The notes under the pieces are model-generated. The model did no database searches. It was not told the origin of the DNA and saw only the letters and a program-made list of their open reading frames with translations. A DNA stretch of 64,000 bases, taken from Vibrio aestuarianus (GTDB lineage Bacteria; Pseudomonadota; Gammaproteobacteria; Enterobacterales; Vibrionaceae). Position 1 is the stretch's first letter. Each line of letters starts with the position of its first letter. Shown here piece after piece: positions 54,346 through 64,000 of this stretch. Position numbers and translations under genes: made by a program. The stretch is taken from contig NZ_JAAZTU010000011.1 of assembly GCF_012395185.1 (NCBI RefSeq), forward strand, positions 56,351 to 120,350, given 5' to 3'.

Positions 54346-54792
54346 ATGAATATTACCTACCGCTCGGCAACAAGCGAAGATTATCAATTTACTTTTGAGC
54401 TGAAAAAAGTGGCTGAAATGGATGCCATTACCGCTGTTTTTGGCTGGGATGAAGAGCTACAACAAGAGCTACACCGCCAAGAGTGGAACTCTGGGCTTCC
54501 AACCATCATCTGCCTAGATGGTAAACCTATCGGGACTTATTTACTCGAAAGCAAACACGACACTTTATTTTTTTCACGCTTTTTTATTCTTCCTGCATTT
54601 CAAGGTATGGGAATTGGTAGTCAAATTCTGCAAACCATCATCAAGGTTTCTCAGCAAACTCACTCCCCTTGTAAGCTCTGCTACCGACAAGGAAACCGTG
54701 TTGGAGAACTGTATAAACGGTTTGGATTTATAGATTATGAAACCGATGATGTGTTCGTACATATGCAATTTGTGCCATCATTCACCAATTAA
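54346..54792 (+). CDS. GNAT-family N-acetyltransferase
   Basis: 148 residues. The acetyl-CoA loop is FFILPAFQGMGIGSQILQ (R/Q-x-x-G-x-G/A type), and RQGNRVGELYKRFGFIDYE is the conserved C-terminal part. The start at 54346 begins MNITYRSATSED; a longer frame begins inside the ERIC element and is not believed. Substrate unknown. Confidence 0.87.
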   Translation: MNITYRSATSEDYQFTFELKKVAEMDAITAVFGWDEELQQELHRQEWNSGLPTIICLDGKPIGTYLLESKHDTLFFSRFFILPAFQGMGIGSQILQTIIKVSQQTHSPCKLCYRQGNRVGELYKRFGFIDYETDDVFVHMQFVPSFTN

Positions 54793-55049
54793 ATAGATGC
54801 ACAAAGCAAATTAATGGGCTGTAATCACCTAAAGCTAGGCCTACCATTCACACCAAATACAATCTGACACAACAATATCACTACATTTATTCACACATAT
54901 TGATTACTTAATGCATAAAATGCGTGAGCATGCTCTGATTAATATCTTTTCATTTTTGCGGCTAAAGGTTGTGTGAACAAGGTTTGATCTTTTTCCTAGT
55001 GATCATTAGACAATCGTTTTATTCAATGTTTGTTATAGGGAATATTTAT

Positions 55050-56378
55050 ATGTTGTATGTGGAATTCCTGTTCCTCCTGTTAATGCTTTATATTGGTTCG
55101 CGCTACGGCGGCATCGGACTTGGTGTTATTTCTGGTATCGGTTTGGTTATTGAAGTTTTCATATTCAAAATGCCGCCCACTTCCCCACCTATCACCGTCA
55201 TGCTGATTATTCTTGCGGTGGTGACTTGTGCTTCAATTTTAGAAGCCGCGGGAGGATTAAAATACATGCTGCAAGTTGCTGAACGCTTGCTACGTAAAAA
55301 CCCTAAAAACGTCACGTTAATTGCACCGTTTGTCACCTATGCAATGACCTTTATGTTGGGAACTGGCCATGCCGTTTATTCCATCATGCCAATCATTGGT
55401 GATGTAGCACTGAAAAACGGTATTCGTCCTGAACGCCCAATGGCGGCGGCCTCGGTTGCTTCGCAAATTGCGATCACGGCTTCTCCTATATCAGCCGCTG
55501 TTGTGTTTTACCTAGCTCAACTATCTGACATTCAGCACGACATTACCCTGTTCTCTATTCTGTTAGTCACTGTACCTGCAACTTTATTTGGTACTTTACT
55601 GATGTCACTCTACAGCCTACGTCGTGGCAAAGAGTTGGATGATGATCCTGAGTATCAACAACGCTTGCAAGATCCTGTGTGGAAAGAGAAAATTCAAAAT
55701 ACGACAGCCACTACGCTGAATGAATCTCTACCGTCTGCGGCGCGTAATTCCGTGCTGATTTTTATCGGTGCTATTTTATCAATTGTTGTTCTCGCTATGG
55801 TGCCTGAGATCCGCACTGTCGTTGAAGGCAGCAAACCCATCAGTATGGCTGTGGTTATCCAAATGATGATGCTCTGTTTTGGCGGTATCATTCTTTTGGC
55901 GACTAAAACTGACCCACGCAATGTACCAAATGGTGTTGTGTTTAAATCTGGGATGGTTGCTGCGATTGCTATTTTTGGTATCGCATGGATGTCAGACACA
56001 TACTTCCAATATGCCATGCCACAATTTAAATCAGGCATTGTTGAGATGGTCACCGATTATCACTGGACGTTTGCTCTTGCTCTGTTCATCGTTTCTGTTG
56101 TGGTGAACTCACAAGCTGCGGTTGCGGTTATGATGCTACCTGTCGGTTTAGGTTTGGGTCTAGAGCCAGCGTTATTGGTAGGTTTGATGCCTGCGCTCTA
56201 CGGCTACTTCTTTATCCCTAACTACCCTTCAGATATCGCTACGGTAAACTTTGATAATACTGGCACCACTAAAATTGGGAAGTACTACTTCAACCACTCG
56301 TTTATGGCAGTAGGTCTCATTGGTGTTGTTAGTGCTTGTTGCTTAGGCTACGTTTTAGGCCAAATGATTATCGGCTAA
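55050..56378 (+). CDS. dcuB: Anaerobic C4-dicarboxylate carrier, DcuA/DcuB family
   Basis: Inner-membrane fumarate/succinate antiporter-type carrier of 442 residues with 10-12 helices. IAPFVTYAMTFMLGTGHAVYSIMPII and KNGIRPERPMAAASV match DcuB, and FIPNYPSDIATVNFDNTGTTKIG the family end. Some parts (ITASPISAAVV) match DcuA, so the subgroup is not certain. The start at 55050 has AGGGA upstream and begins at the first helix. Expected to work in anaerobic fumarate respiration. Confidence 0.87.
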   Translation: MLYVEFLFLLLMLYIGSRYGGIGLGVISGIGLVIEVFIFKMPPTSPPITVMLIILAVVTCASILEAAGGLKYMLQVAERLLRKNPKNVTLIAPFVTYAMTFMLGTGHAVYSIMPIIGDVALKNGIRPERPMAAASVASQIAITASPISAAVVFYLAQLSDIQHDITLFSILLVTVPATLFGTLLMSLYSLRRGKELDDDPEYQQRLQDPVWKEKIQNTTATTLNESLPSAARNSVLIFIGAILSIVVLAMVPEIRTVVEGSKPISMAVVIQMMMLCFGGIILLATKTDPRNVPNGVVFKSGMVAAIAIFGIAWMSDTYFQYAMPQFKSGIVEMVTDYHWTFALALFIVSVVVNSQAAVAVMMLPVGLGLGLEPALLVGLMPALYGYFFIPNYPSDIATVNFDNTGTTKIGKYYFNHSFMAVGLIGVVSACCLGYVLGQMIIG

Positions 56379-56381
56379 AAA

Positions 56382-56417
56382 AATAAACCCCAGACTGATG
56401 AAGTTCTGGGGTTTATT
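56382..56417 (+). terminator. Terminator of the Dcu gene
   Basis: Perfect 13-bp stem AATAAACCCCAGA / TCTGGGGTTTATT. Confidence 0.8.
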
Positions 56418-56429
56418 CAAAGTAAAATC

Positions 56430-56470
56430 AAAGCGCAAACAACTAAGCCTGAAGATGTTGTTTGCGCTTT
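56430..56470. terminator. Terminator of the giant adhesin
   Basis: Perfect 14-bp stem AAAGCGCAAACAAC / GTTGTTTGCGCTTT, 7 bp past the adhesin stop. Confidence 0.75.
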
Positions 56471-56476
56471 TTCTTT

Positions 56477-59400
56477 CTAATCATGCTTAATAATGTTGTT
56501 ATCGAGCAATGTTCCAACGATATCAATAGACGTCATACCATCAAAGCTGAATTGATTAGCTAAATCTTCAACCACAATGGTTTGGTGTACGTTATTATCT
56601 GTGGTGATATCGAGTTCAACATCATCAGTATTGGCAATCACTTTGGCTTCAATTTGATTAGATGCAGCCAATGATGCGAGTAGCTGATCCATCGGCAATT
56701 GACTACCCAGATCAGAAACAACGTCGGTTAAATCGATGACATCCCCTTCTGCTGTACTAAAATCCGTGATGGTGTCCGTTTTGTCATCGACACTGTCCAA
56801 GGTCCACTTAAATATGTCAGCCCCACCATCACCAGTTAAAATATCAGCACCTAATCCACCGACCAAGATGTCGTTACCTGCACCTCCGTGCAAAATATCA
56901 TCACCTGCACCACCTTCAATATAATCATCACCGCTACCACCAGTCAGACTTAAACCGCTATCGTCTGCAAGTAGTTGTGAATCGTCAGAATTAGAAGATT
57001 GATCGATAACCGTACCATCAGCTAACACATCAATCTGAATATCGAGTGGTGTAGATGATGCAAAGCTACCGTCGGTTTCAGTGGAAATAGCCGTCACTGA
57101 TAAGGTATGGGCACCAAGGCTTAACCCCGTGACCTCTAAACTGTTAATAGCATCAGCAGAAACTACCCATACTCCGCTTTGTTCGACAACACTGCCCGTT
57201 GCACTTGAAAGTGTAGCTCCCGATGGAAGATTATGAATTTCCAGTGACAGTACTTCGTGGCTATCGGTCAGAGTTGCAACTAAACCGACTAGCGCAATAC
57301 CCTGGTTGCTGACACTTTGATTGACATAACTCTGTTTGATGTAGTTGAAACTTGGATCGACCGTCAATGTCGGTGCATTTGCTTTTGGCGTAACCGTAAT
57401 GGTAAAGGTTTCAGTATCTTCTAATGCCATACCCGAAGCATTATCAGCGTATACACCAACATCATTCGCTTTAACTGTAAGAGCGACAGTATCACCAGCG
57501 ATGGCCGTTGCATCGATGAACACCCCATTGATAGGATCGGTAGTATTCAATAGTGCATTAATATCAGTCAATGTACCTTGTAAGACAATGTCTCCGTTTA
57601 ATGCTGGCGTTTGAGTAACACTACTTCCAGCAGGAATAACGACACTCAGTATCCCTTCGGTCACGCTTAAGGTGACACTCATGGTTTGGTTCGCTTGAGA
57701 TCCGCTGTAATCTACATCACTGACTGTAATGCCTGTGACTTTTTGAGCAGCACTTTCATCAATGGTTGTGGTTATCGATGCTCCATCGATAACAGGAGCA
57801 TCATTAACCGCCAGCACATCTAAGACTGCTTGACCGGAAACAGATTGAGGATCACTAACACCGTTTGTTGTGCCATCATCAGTAATGTCATAGGTAAAAT
57901 TCACCTGTCCATAAAAATCCAATGCTGGTTCAAAGGTCCATTCACCTACACTGGTTTGAATTAATGTGCCCATCGCAGGATCAACTAACGCCAGGTTAGA
58001 CACTGTCAATGTATCAGATTCAGTATCGGAAGCATTAGCGAGCAACTGAGACGCGACAATCGTTATTGAACCGGCATCTTCGTTAATATCCGGCAGAGTA
58101 ACTGATGCTGTCATTGGTGCGTCATTCACTTCTGTCACATTGATTGTGAACTGGTCTGAATTGCTATTTAAAGTGCCATCATCCGTCGCAATGACCAAGC
58201 CATTATTACCTTGGTCATCAATAGAGACATTTACGTTCACTGCGCCATTGAAGTCCGTTTCTGGAACAAATTTCGCAACCCCTGCCGCTAGTGCGCTATT
58301 AATATCGGTAATAGTTCCTTTAAGCTCAACACTTATCGTTCCATCACCCGTCACTATTAAATTTCCCAACAATGCTGGATCAATCTGTAACACACCATGC
58401 TCAACGTCAATTATCAAGGCATATTCGGCATTTGGATTATCTATCGTACTATCAGCGTCAGAAACCATAAATCCATTTAAGGTTATCGGTGTATCTTCAG
58501 CTGTTTCTGTATTGGTAATTCCGGAAAACTCTGGACGATCATTGACTGCAGTGATATCAACCGCCACGTCAAATTCTTGTACTGGTCCTAAATGTTCAAT
58601 ACCATCTAACCCTGTATCTACCGATTGCACTTTAAAATGCAGTGCATCAGTCCACGCGCTGTTATTCCAATCACCAGAATTGAAAATAAGCTTATCCAAA
58701 CTTTGGGCATCAACATTCAGCAACCACACCCCAGCGCCTAAATTCGTCCCTAATGTACCATCAGCTAAAGCAATGCTTGCTCCATCTGGCACGCCCGAAA
58801 TTTCCACTCGCAAGGTCTCTGGCGAGTTTTCGGTATAATTAGCTCCGGTCGAAATAGAATCTATGTTGTCGATGATTTGTGCTTTAATGTCGATCGCAAT
58901 ATCTTCACCTTCGTTTCCAGCAACGTCCTCAACAGGTTCAACGTCAATGGCATCTCCGACAGGAACAACATCAAATTTAAAACTGCCAGTATGCTCAACA
59001 GGGACACCAAGTAGTGATTCTTGAGTAAAGATTTTTACGCCAATCTCCACCTCACCACTGAAATTTTTCGCAGGTTTAATCGCAATATTAGACAAATTGA
59101 GAGAGGTCTGGGTGAGATCTTTCAACTGGATGCTCCACTCACCACCACCATTATTTTTGACGACATATTGATTGGAATCGAGAGAGCTCACAATAAAGTC
59201 GGTCGGCACTCCGGTGAGCTTAATAGAGACAAACTCTTCCGAACCGTCAGTATCGGTTAAGTCAATGTTGAATTCAGATCCTGGCTTCGACAAAACAATC
59301 CATTCATCTTCTAAACCTTCCACTTCAGGGGCACTTGGACCGCTTCCTGAAATGGCAATGTCATCGACGACTGGTTTTACTTCAAAGCTAACATTAGTAG

Positions 59401-62400
59401 TGAATGTTTTATCCGCATCAGTATTGGTAATGCCAACAACGGAAGCTGGATTAACTTCATCAAATGTTGTGGTATCGGTCACTTTACCTGAGACACTAAT
59501 ATTAACAGTGTTATCATCATTGCCCGTTGGGTAGTTAGGTGCCGGTTTGAAATAGACGTTATCCAGCGCAGCAGGTAATTGGCTAGAGTTGAAGGTGATT
59601 TGGGTACCAAGTTCATTGCCATCAGCATCAACAAATGTTCCAATATTTGTCCCCTGCACTGTTAACGTTACTTCAGTTAAAGTTTCTTGTCCTTGCGTGA
59701 GGTCGTTAGCAATGTCAGCCAAGTCAAGATCGAGCGATAAATGGATAATGCCATCTTCATAACCAATGCCATCATTCGTCGGAATATCGTTAGCTGTTGA
59801 CGTGGGTTGATGATCCGCACCTAAGCCTAATGTACCTTCAACAGTTAAAGTTACTCGTGGGGTAACATTGCTATCTGCAGGCTGATCGGATCCTGGAATA
59901 TCAGCGATTGGAGAAACCGCCACAGGGATTTCCGTGGTCATGGATTTTTCATCACCAGAAGCCGTGTCTGTGGTTACAAAAGTAACCGGTACCTTGAAGT
60001 CTCCAGCGTAATCTTCCGGTAAGTTAAGTTGCAAGTTTTCTAGACCTGAAATAGAACCATCTGTGTTGACCACGCCTTTGTAAACATACAGGCCATCGAC
60101 GAAATCAAACTCAGCGCCCGATAAACTGGCTCCAGCCGGTAATAGGTTCTGAGCAATAACGATACTTAACTCATCAGATACTCCATCAAAACCAGAAGCA
60201 CTGATCATCAGCTTATCTTGGATCTGTTGTCCTAAATCCACCACATGATCTTCACTGCCTAACACAATATCATCAACATCACCAACAAGGTTGATGTCTG
60301 CTGCCACAGAATCATTACCCGTGACAATTTCGGGAAACTTCAATGTAATATCCGAGTGCACTTCTTTGATAGTTTTCACTTCAGAGCTATCTTCACCTTT
60401 ATCGAAGACTTGGGCAAAAATGGTTAATGTTATTTCATTGTAACCATCGTCATCAGGATCATTATTCGTACCCAATATCAACCCATTTGGTGCCTTAATG
60501 CTGAAGTTATTTTCATCAACAATGGTCCAAGTGCCATCGCCATTATTAATAGCACCGGTGATCAAAAGTTGGTCAAGAACATCTGGTGTGACATTGTTGA
60601 AACGCACCACTAACTGATCAACGAGTTCTTGTGACTGATAGCCAGCCGTTGACTGGCTATCCACATTATCAAAACGGATAATATTGGCATCAGTCTCACC
60701 GCCTGCAGCATCATTAATCGTAAAATTAATCACTCCTGCGGCATCAGCTGTTACACTATTTTGTACACCACTGCCATTTTCAACACGTAACTCGCCGTCT
60801 GGCTCTACGATTGGCCGCACCGTCACGTTCACAGAACCTTGAATCACTTTCGATACAATCCCTTCTCCAGGATTTGCCGAGTCGACATATTCATGATCCT
60901 GCTCTTTCACCACAAGTTCTGTATTTAAGGTAAAATCGGTACTGGAATGTTCTGGTGGTTGCACTTGAATATAACCAGCAGACAGTACTTGATTGGAAAA
61001 GTCTTGTTCACTTTGACCGACAGCAGGTGTGAGCACTAACTGGTTATTTGAATCTAGTGCTGTAAGGACACCATTAACATAAACGCTGCTTCCTGTAGGG
61101 AAACCGGACAAGGTGACTGCTGCAAAATACTCATCGGCATCTGGATTTTGAGCATTCTCAGGCTGCCAGCGAATATTAATCAGGGAATCTTCATTGCCTA
61201 TCGAGCTTGATTGATAGTTGTCTGCCACATCAATAACAGGTCTAACATTAATGCGGATCTCAGACTCGACTTGGCGAGTATGACCATCATCTTCAGTAAC
61301 GATAACGCTCGCCTTGATGTGAATATTTTCTGTCGACGATTGAACCGGCTCAACTTTAATGCCTGTAGAGACTTGAGCAGTGGTCAGGTTTGCCTGATAA
61401 ATTGGATGATTTGAAGAATCGTACCCAACAAACACTAAGTCAATAACACTACCATCACTGTCATATAAATTCACACCATCAGGAATATTGGAAAGCAATA
61501 CCGTCAAGGATTCAGAGTTGTCTGATGGATTATCTATCTTTTCTCCTGACAACACACTGAAGTCGATGTCCACTGCTTGATTTTCATCAACCGTTGTTTC
61601 CACCACTTGAATGCCATTTTCTTCAAACTCAGTCCATGTATTACTACTACCTGCATTGAAATCGATAATAGGAAGGTCAGCGACACCTTTCACTGCCACA
61701 TTAACCGTTTTTGAACCTAATGATTGTTCATCAACAATCTCACCGCTTGAAATAATCACTCTATCTTTCACGATACCTTCAACGGAGAAGGTAAAGTCAG
61801 CATTACTGTGCTTCGGCGGTAATACTTCAACTTGATTAAGATACTGTTCTGGTACCTCAAAATAAGTATGACCACTGCCATCATCCACCGTCGTAATTTG
61901 ACTAGCTCCCGCACCTAACCACACCAAGGTTACTCCAGCCTCAGAGAAATCAGAAATACGCACATGCAATGACTCAGAGCTATCAGTATCAGCAGAAGCC
62001 GTCATGGTGATGACTTCACTGAGTAACAGAGGGTCATGATCTGTTTCGGGATCAACCGTATTTTGCGTTGCCGCGTTGTCTTCAAAAATATTGATTCGAT
62101 TGACGGAAAAACTACCCATATCCGCATCGGGAGTTACATCAATGATGATTTCTTTAGTTTCTGAACGTGCGCTTTCTTTACCAATAAATGCATTGGACTG
62201 TTCGGTTGTAATAGCGGTGATACCCAATCGAATCTGGCCACCAAAGTTGTCATTAGGGTCAACCTGGACTTGTGCTATTTTGCTGGCATCAACCAAATAG
62301 TAATTGCCATTGGCATCAGAACTCACCTGGAGAGGAGTGCCATCAGCATAGACTAAACGCGCGTCCCCTTCCCCCTGAGTAAAGCGAATCTCATACACTA

Positions 62401-64000
62401 TGACTTCTGGTGAACTTGTATCTTGTGTCTGTGCTGCAACATTAAGATTGACATTGCTGCTATCTTCCACCGTGTCATAGTGAAATTCACTACTTGTTGC
62501 CCACGTAGCAATATCGGCGACACTTTCGACTTCAATACGCATCTTGCCATTCACCGAATGATCCGCTGAATTGTCGTTCAGAATTTGTACCGTCAGATTT
62601 ATAGTAAAACCACCATCGGCACTGGCATAGTTACGATCTGGTACAAAGTAGAGGTTATCGACAGAAGCAACCGTTCCATTTAAGCTCTGCTCGACCATAT
62701 TAGCTGGTAAAACAACCTTACCACCCACTACATCCAGTTTTATGTAATTGCCGCTGCCATCTAGATAATAGAAATCACCATGCGCATTATTAATATTTTT
62801 AACCGTCACATCACCAATCGATTCATTACGATCGATATCATTCAGTTCCACTTGTAAATCAACTTTAATCGGCGTCGTTACAAGTCCTGTTTGATTATCT
62901 TGAGCGTTGGTTAATTCATTGTTCGGCATGGAAATAACCGAACCATCGCGCCCTGCATCTTCAGTTCCTAAGACACTGGCCACCTTAATCACAGCATTGC
63001 GATCGGTAATGATCACGTTGAGCTGCTCTGTTGACGTATCACCATCTTTATCGGTAGCGGTAACATCAACCGTAAAAGGGATCTCTGGGCTATCACCATG
63101 GTCAAGACTAGCGGCAGGTTTGAATCTTGCACCGCCGGTTGGTGTAATGAGTAAGGTTCCGAGATCTCGCTCTACATTATTAACAATTTCAACAACGGTT
63201 ACCGTTTTGTTTAAACCATTTAAATCAACAGAATCAACTAGAGTCGTTGAATTGCCAACACGAAACTGAATGTCTCGCCCTACTTCATCGACAGCAGAAA
63301 ATCGAGTGACGAGTCCATTATCTGCACCTTGGGTATCCGGTGAGTTATTGTTATCAACGCTGAATAAATTAACGGTACGATTATTGTCACCTTCCACCGT
63401 GGTAATCGTTTTATCATGCAGTGTTGGTACATCATCAACGATGGTGATCGGCAAGGCGATCGCATTAGACACATCACCATCTCGGTCTGTCGCCGTAACC
63501 GATAAATTTAAAATGAAATCGTTTTCTCCGGCTCCCGTCGCGTGGTCAAGCGGTTTAAGTAACTCAAATTGATAGCTGTCTGCCGAGCCATTGAACGTTA
63601 TTTTAAACACGGCATCGTTGGAGCTTAGGGTCCTCGCTTCATACACGATAACACCGTTGCTATTAGAAACTTCAACTAGCTCTAAATTCTGGCCGCCAGA
63701 TTGCAAACCGGCTACTGGTGTCACTAAGTCGGTCAATTGATAGCTAACAATGCCATCCGCCCCATCCACAACGTCAAAATTACCACTCAGCGTCGTACTG
63801 CCTGAGCCATCCGAGCCCATACCCGACAAATCATCTTCATCAACGGTTTGTTGGCTACCCGCTGTAATTTGGCTAATGGTTGGTACATCATCGATGATGG
63901 TGATCGGCAAGGCGATCGCATTAGACACATCACCATCTCGGTCGGTCGCTGTAACCGATAGATTTAAGATAAGATCGTTTTCTCCGGCTCCCGTCGCGTG
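56477..64000 (-). CDS. Giant T1SS-143/RTX adhesin, C-terminal part (5' end outside window)
   Basis: More than 2500 residues are in the window and the frame stays open past the right edge. T1SS-143-type repeats occupy the right end (unit about 152 residues: GAGEND-ILNLSVTATDRDGD). Many Ig/cadherin-like modules follow, with VNDAP boundaries (VTEVNDAPMTASV, LAVNDAPVIDG). The C-terminus has RTX repeats GGSGDDYIE, GGAGDDILH, GGAGNDILV, GGLGADILT and a type I secretion end (ADIFKWTLDSV, ITDFSTAEGDVIDLTD). Calcium-bound, cell-surface or secreted adhesin of the LapA/FrhA kind. No T1SS genes in the window. A GTG-initiated reading at 63928 is internal. Confidence 0.92.
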   Translation of the reverse strand, partial: HATGAGENDLILNLSVTATDRDGDVSNAIALPITIIDDVPTISQITAGSQQTVDEDDLSGMGSDGSGSTTLSGNFDVVDGADGIVSYQLTDLVTPVAGLQSGGQNLELVEVSNSNGVIVYEARTLSSNDAVFKITFNGSADSYQFELLKPLDHATGAGENDFILNLSVTATDRDGDVSNAIALPITIVDDVPTLHDKTITTVEGDNNRTVNLFSVDNNNSPDTQGADNGLVTRFSAVDEVGRDIQFRVGNSTTLVDSVDLNGLNKTVTVVEIVNNVERDLGTLLITPTGGARFKPAASLDHGDSPEIPFTVDVTATDKDGDTSTEQLNVIITDRNAVIKVASVLGTEDAGRDGSVISMPNNELTNAQDNQTGLVTTPIKVDLQVELNDIDRNESIGDVTVKNINNAHGDFYYLDGSGNYIKLDVVGGKVVLPANMVEQSLNGTVASVDNLYFVPDRNYASADGGFTINLTVQILNDNSADHSVNGKMRIEVESVADIATWATSSEFHYDTVEDSSNVNLNVAAQTQDTSSPEVIVYEIRFTQGEGDARLVYADGTPLQVSSDANGNYYLVDASKIAQVQVDPNDNFGGQIRLGITAITTEQSNAFIGKESARSETKEIIIDVTPDADMGSFSVNRINIFEDNAATQNTVDPETDHDPLLLSEVITMTASADTDSSESLHVRISDFSEAGVTLVWLGAGASQITTVDDGSGHTYFEVPEQYLNQVEVLPPKHSNADFTFSVEGIVKDRVIISSGEIVDEQSLGSKTVNVAVKGVADLPIIDFNAGSSNTWTEFEENGIQVVETTVDENQAVDIDFSVLSGEKIDNPSDNSESLTVLLSNIPDGVNLYDSDGSVIDLVFVGYDSSNHPIYQANLTTAQVSTGIKVEPVQSSTENIHIKASVIVTEDDGHTRQVESEIRINVRPVIDVADNYQSSSIGNEDSLINIRWQPENAQNPDADEYFAAVTLSGFPTGSSVYVNGVLTALDSNNQLVLTPAVGQSEQDFSNQVLSAGYIQVQPPEHSSTDFTLNTELVVKEQDHEYVDSANPGEGIVSKVIQGSVNVTVRPIVEPDGELRVENGSGVQNSVTADAAGVINFTINDAAGGETDANIIRFDNVDSQSTAGYQSQELVDQLVVRFNNVTPDVLDQLLITGAINNGDGTWTIVDENNFSIKAPNGLILGTNNDPDDDGYNEITLTIFAQVFDKGEDSSEVKTIKEVHSDITLKFPEIVTGNDSVAADINLVGDVDDIVLGSEDHVVDLGQQIQDKLMISASGFDGVSDELSIVIAQNLLPAGASLSGAEFDFVDGLYVYKGVVNTDGSISGLENLQLNLPEDYAGDFKVPVTFVTTDTASGDEKSMTTEIPVAVSPIADIPGSDQPADSNVTPRVTLTVEGTLGLGADHQPTSTANDIPTNDGIGYEDGIIHLSLDLDLADIANDLTQGQETLTEVTLTVQGTNIGTFVDADGNELGTQITFNSSQLPAALDNVYFKPAPNYPTGNDDNTVNISVSGKVTDTTTFDEVNPASVVGITNTDADKTFTTNVSFEVKPVVDDIAISGSGPSAPEVEGLEDEWIVLSKPGSEFNIDLTDTDGSEEFVSIKLTGVPTDFIVSSLDSNQYVVKNNGGGEWSIQLKDLTQTSLNLSNIAIKPAKNFSGEVEIGVKIFTQESLLGVPVEHTGSFKFDVVPVGDAIDVEPVEDVAGNEGEDIAIDIKAQIIDNIDSISTGANYTENSPETLRVEISGVPDGASIALADGTLGTNLGAGVWLLNVDAQSLDKLIFNSGDWNNSAWTDALHFKVQSVDTGLDGIEHLGPVQEFDVAVDITAVNDRPEFSGITNTETAEDTPITLNGFMVSDADSTIDNPNAEYALIIDVEHGVLQIDPALLGNLIVTGDGTISVELKGTITDINSALAAGVAKFVPETDFNGAVNVNVSIDDQGNNGLVIATDDGTLNSNSDQFTINVTEVNDAPMTASVTLPDINEDAGSITIVASQLLANASDTESDTLTVSNLALVDPAMGTLIQTSVGEWTFEPALDFYGQVNFTYDITDDGTTNGVSDPQSVSGQAVLDVLAVNDAPVIDGASITTTIDESAAQKVTGITVSDVDYSGSQANQTMSVTLSVTEGILSVVIPAGSSVTQTPALNGDIVLQGTLTDINALLNTTDPINGVFIDATAIAGDTVALTVKANDVGVYADNASGMALEDTETFTITVTPKANAPTLTVDPSFNYIKQSYVNQSVSNQGIALVGLVATLTDSHEVLSLEIHNLPSGATLSSATGSVVEQSGVWVVSADAINSLEVTGLSLGAHTLSVTAISTETDGSFASSTPLDIQIDVLADGTVIDQSSNSDDSQLLADDSGLSLTGGSGDDYIEGGAGDDILHGGAGNDILVGGLGADILTGDGGADIFKWTLDSVDDKTDTITDFSTAEGDVIDLTDVVSDLGSQLPMDQLLASLAASNQIEAKVIANTDDVELDITTDNNVHQTIVVEDLANQFSFDGMTSIDIVGTLLDNNIIKHD
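63436..64000 (-). repeat. Tandem T1SS-143 coding repeats
   Basis: The segment 63436-63543 recurs at 63892-64000 with a 456-bp (152-codon) offset and only scattered mismatches. The repeat is cut by the window edge, so the copy number is unknown. Confidence 0.85.

Noticed and set aside
56736..63572. Rightward ORFs of 60-230 residues opposite the adhesin
   Set aside because: They mirror the repetitive adhesin frame and are Ser/Val-rich shadows with no ribosome sites.
63436..64000. Direct repeats as a CRISPR or mobile element
   Set aside because: The repeats are in frame within one long coding sequence and encode a known repeat domain.

Overview
The window looks like a chromosomal segment of a Vibrio (Vibrionaceae). 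Supporting this are a GbpA-type chitin-binding LPMO, a delta-VPH/thermostable-hemolysin family protein, a CsrB-family RNA with a VarA/UvrY-type box, ERIC elements, a second Vibrio-type interspersed repeat and a T1SS-143/RTX giant adhesin. I see no phage, integron cassette, insertion sequence or CRISPR. The giant adhesin runs off the right edge and choline dehydrogenase runs off the left edge.

Layout. 1-3.9 kb: 3' end of betA followed by a choline/betaine ABC importer (choXWV). 4.2-6.8 kb: an AT-rich stretch with a cytochrome b561 and gbpA. 6.8-7.2 kb: a Gly-Leu-Cys tRNA operon read leftward. 7.3-10.5 kb: ravA-viaA. 10.7-14.5 kb: Nudix hydrolase, threonine aldolase, a TetR regulator and a DEAD-box helicase. 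14.6-21.4 kb: an aromatic amino acid block (tyrP, chemoreceptor, phhAB, aacS) with several TyrR-type boxes. 22.9-29.3 kb: a leftward seven-gene operon encoding a thermostable-hemolysin/GNAT-like protein, an AMP-forming acyl ligase, a haem-oxygenase-like diiron protein, an SDR, a TPR protein and an OmpR-type two-component system. A PmrA/QseB-type direct repeat lies in its promoter. This is the best candidate for an undescribed system. 29.4-35.4 kb: methyltransferase, LysR, cation efflux, YddG-type exporter, sugar acetyltransferase, OsmC-like protein and a Gfo/Idh/MocA oxidoreductase. 35.5-36.0 kb: the CsrB-family RNA, read leftward. 36.7-43.9 kb: a copper/silver efflux operon under a promoter with a MerR/CueR-like 19-bp spacer. 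44-48.5 kb: a GGDEF-EAL protein convergent with and overlapping a hybrid histidine kinase. 49-56.4 kb: a long GAPDH-like protein, small membrane protein, LysE and YjeH exporters, a DUF6279-like lipoprotein, a GNAT and a Dcu carrier. 56.5-64 kb: the giant adhesin.

How the parts connect. TyrP would import tyrosine/phenylalanine, PhhA/PhhB would convert phenylalanine to tyrosine, and AacS would activate the acetoacetate released by ring catabolism; TyrR-type boxes at both promoters suggest one regulon. The copper block forms a tripartite pump plus periplasmic copper carriers. CsrB, the GGDEF-EAL protein, the hybrid kinase, the adhesin and GbpA all fit a surface-attachment/chitin lifestyle, but no direct link among them is shown by the sequence. 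All calls come from reading the sequence; no database search was run.
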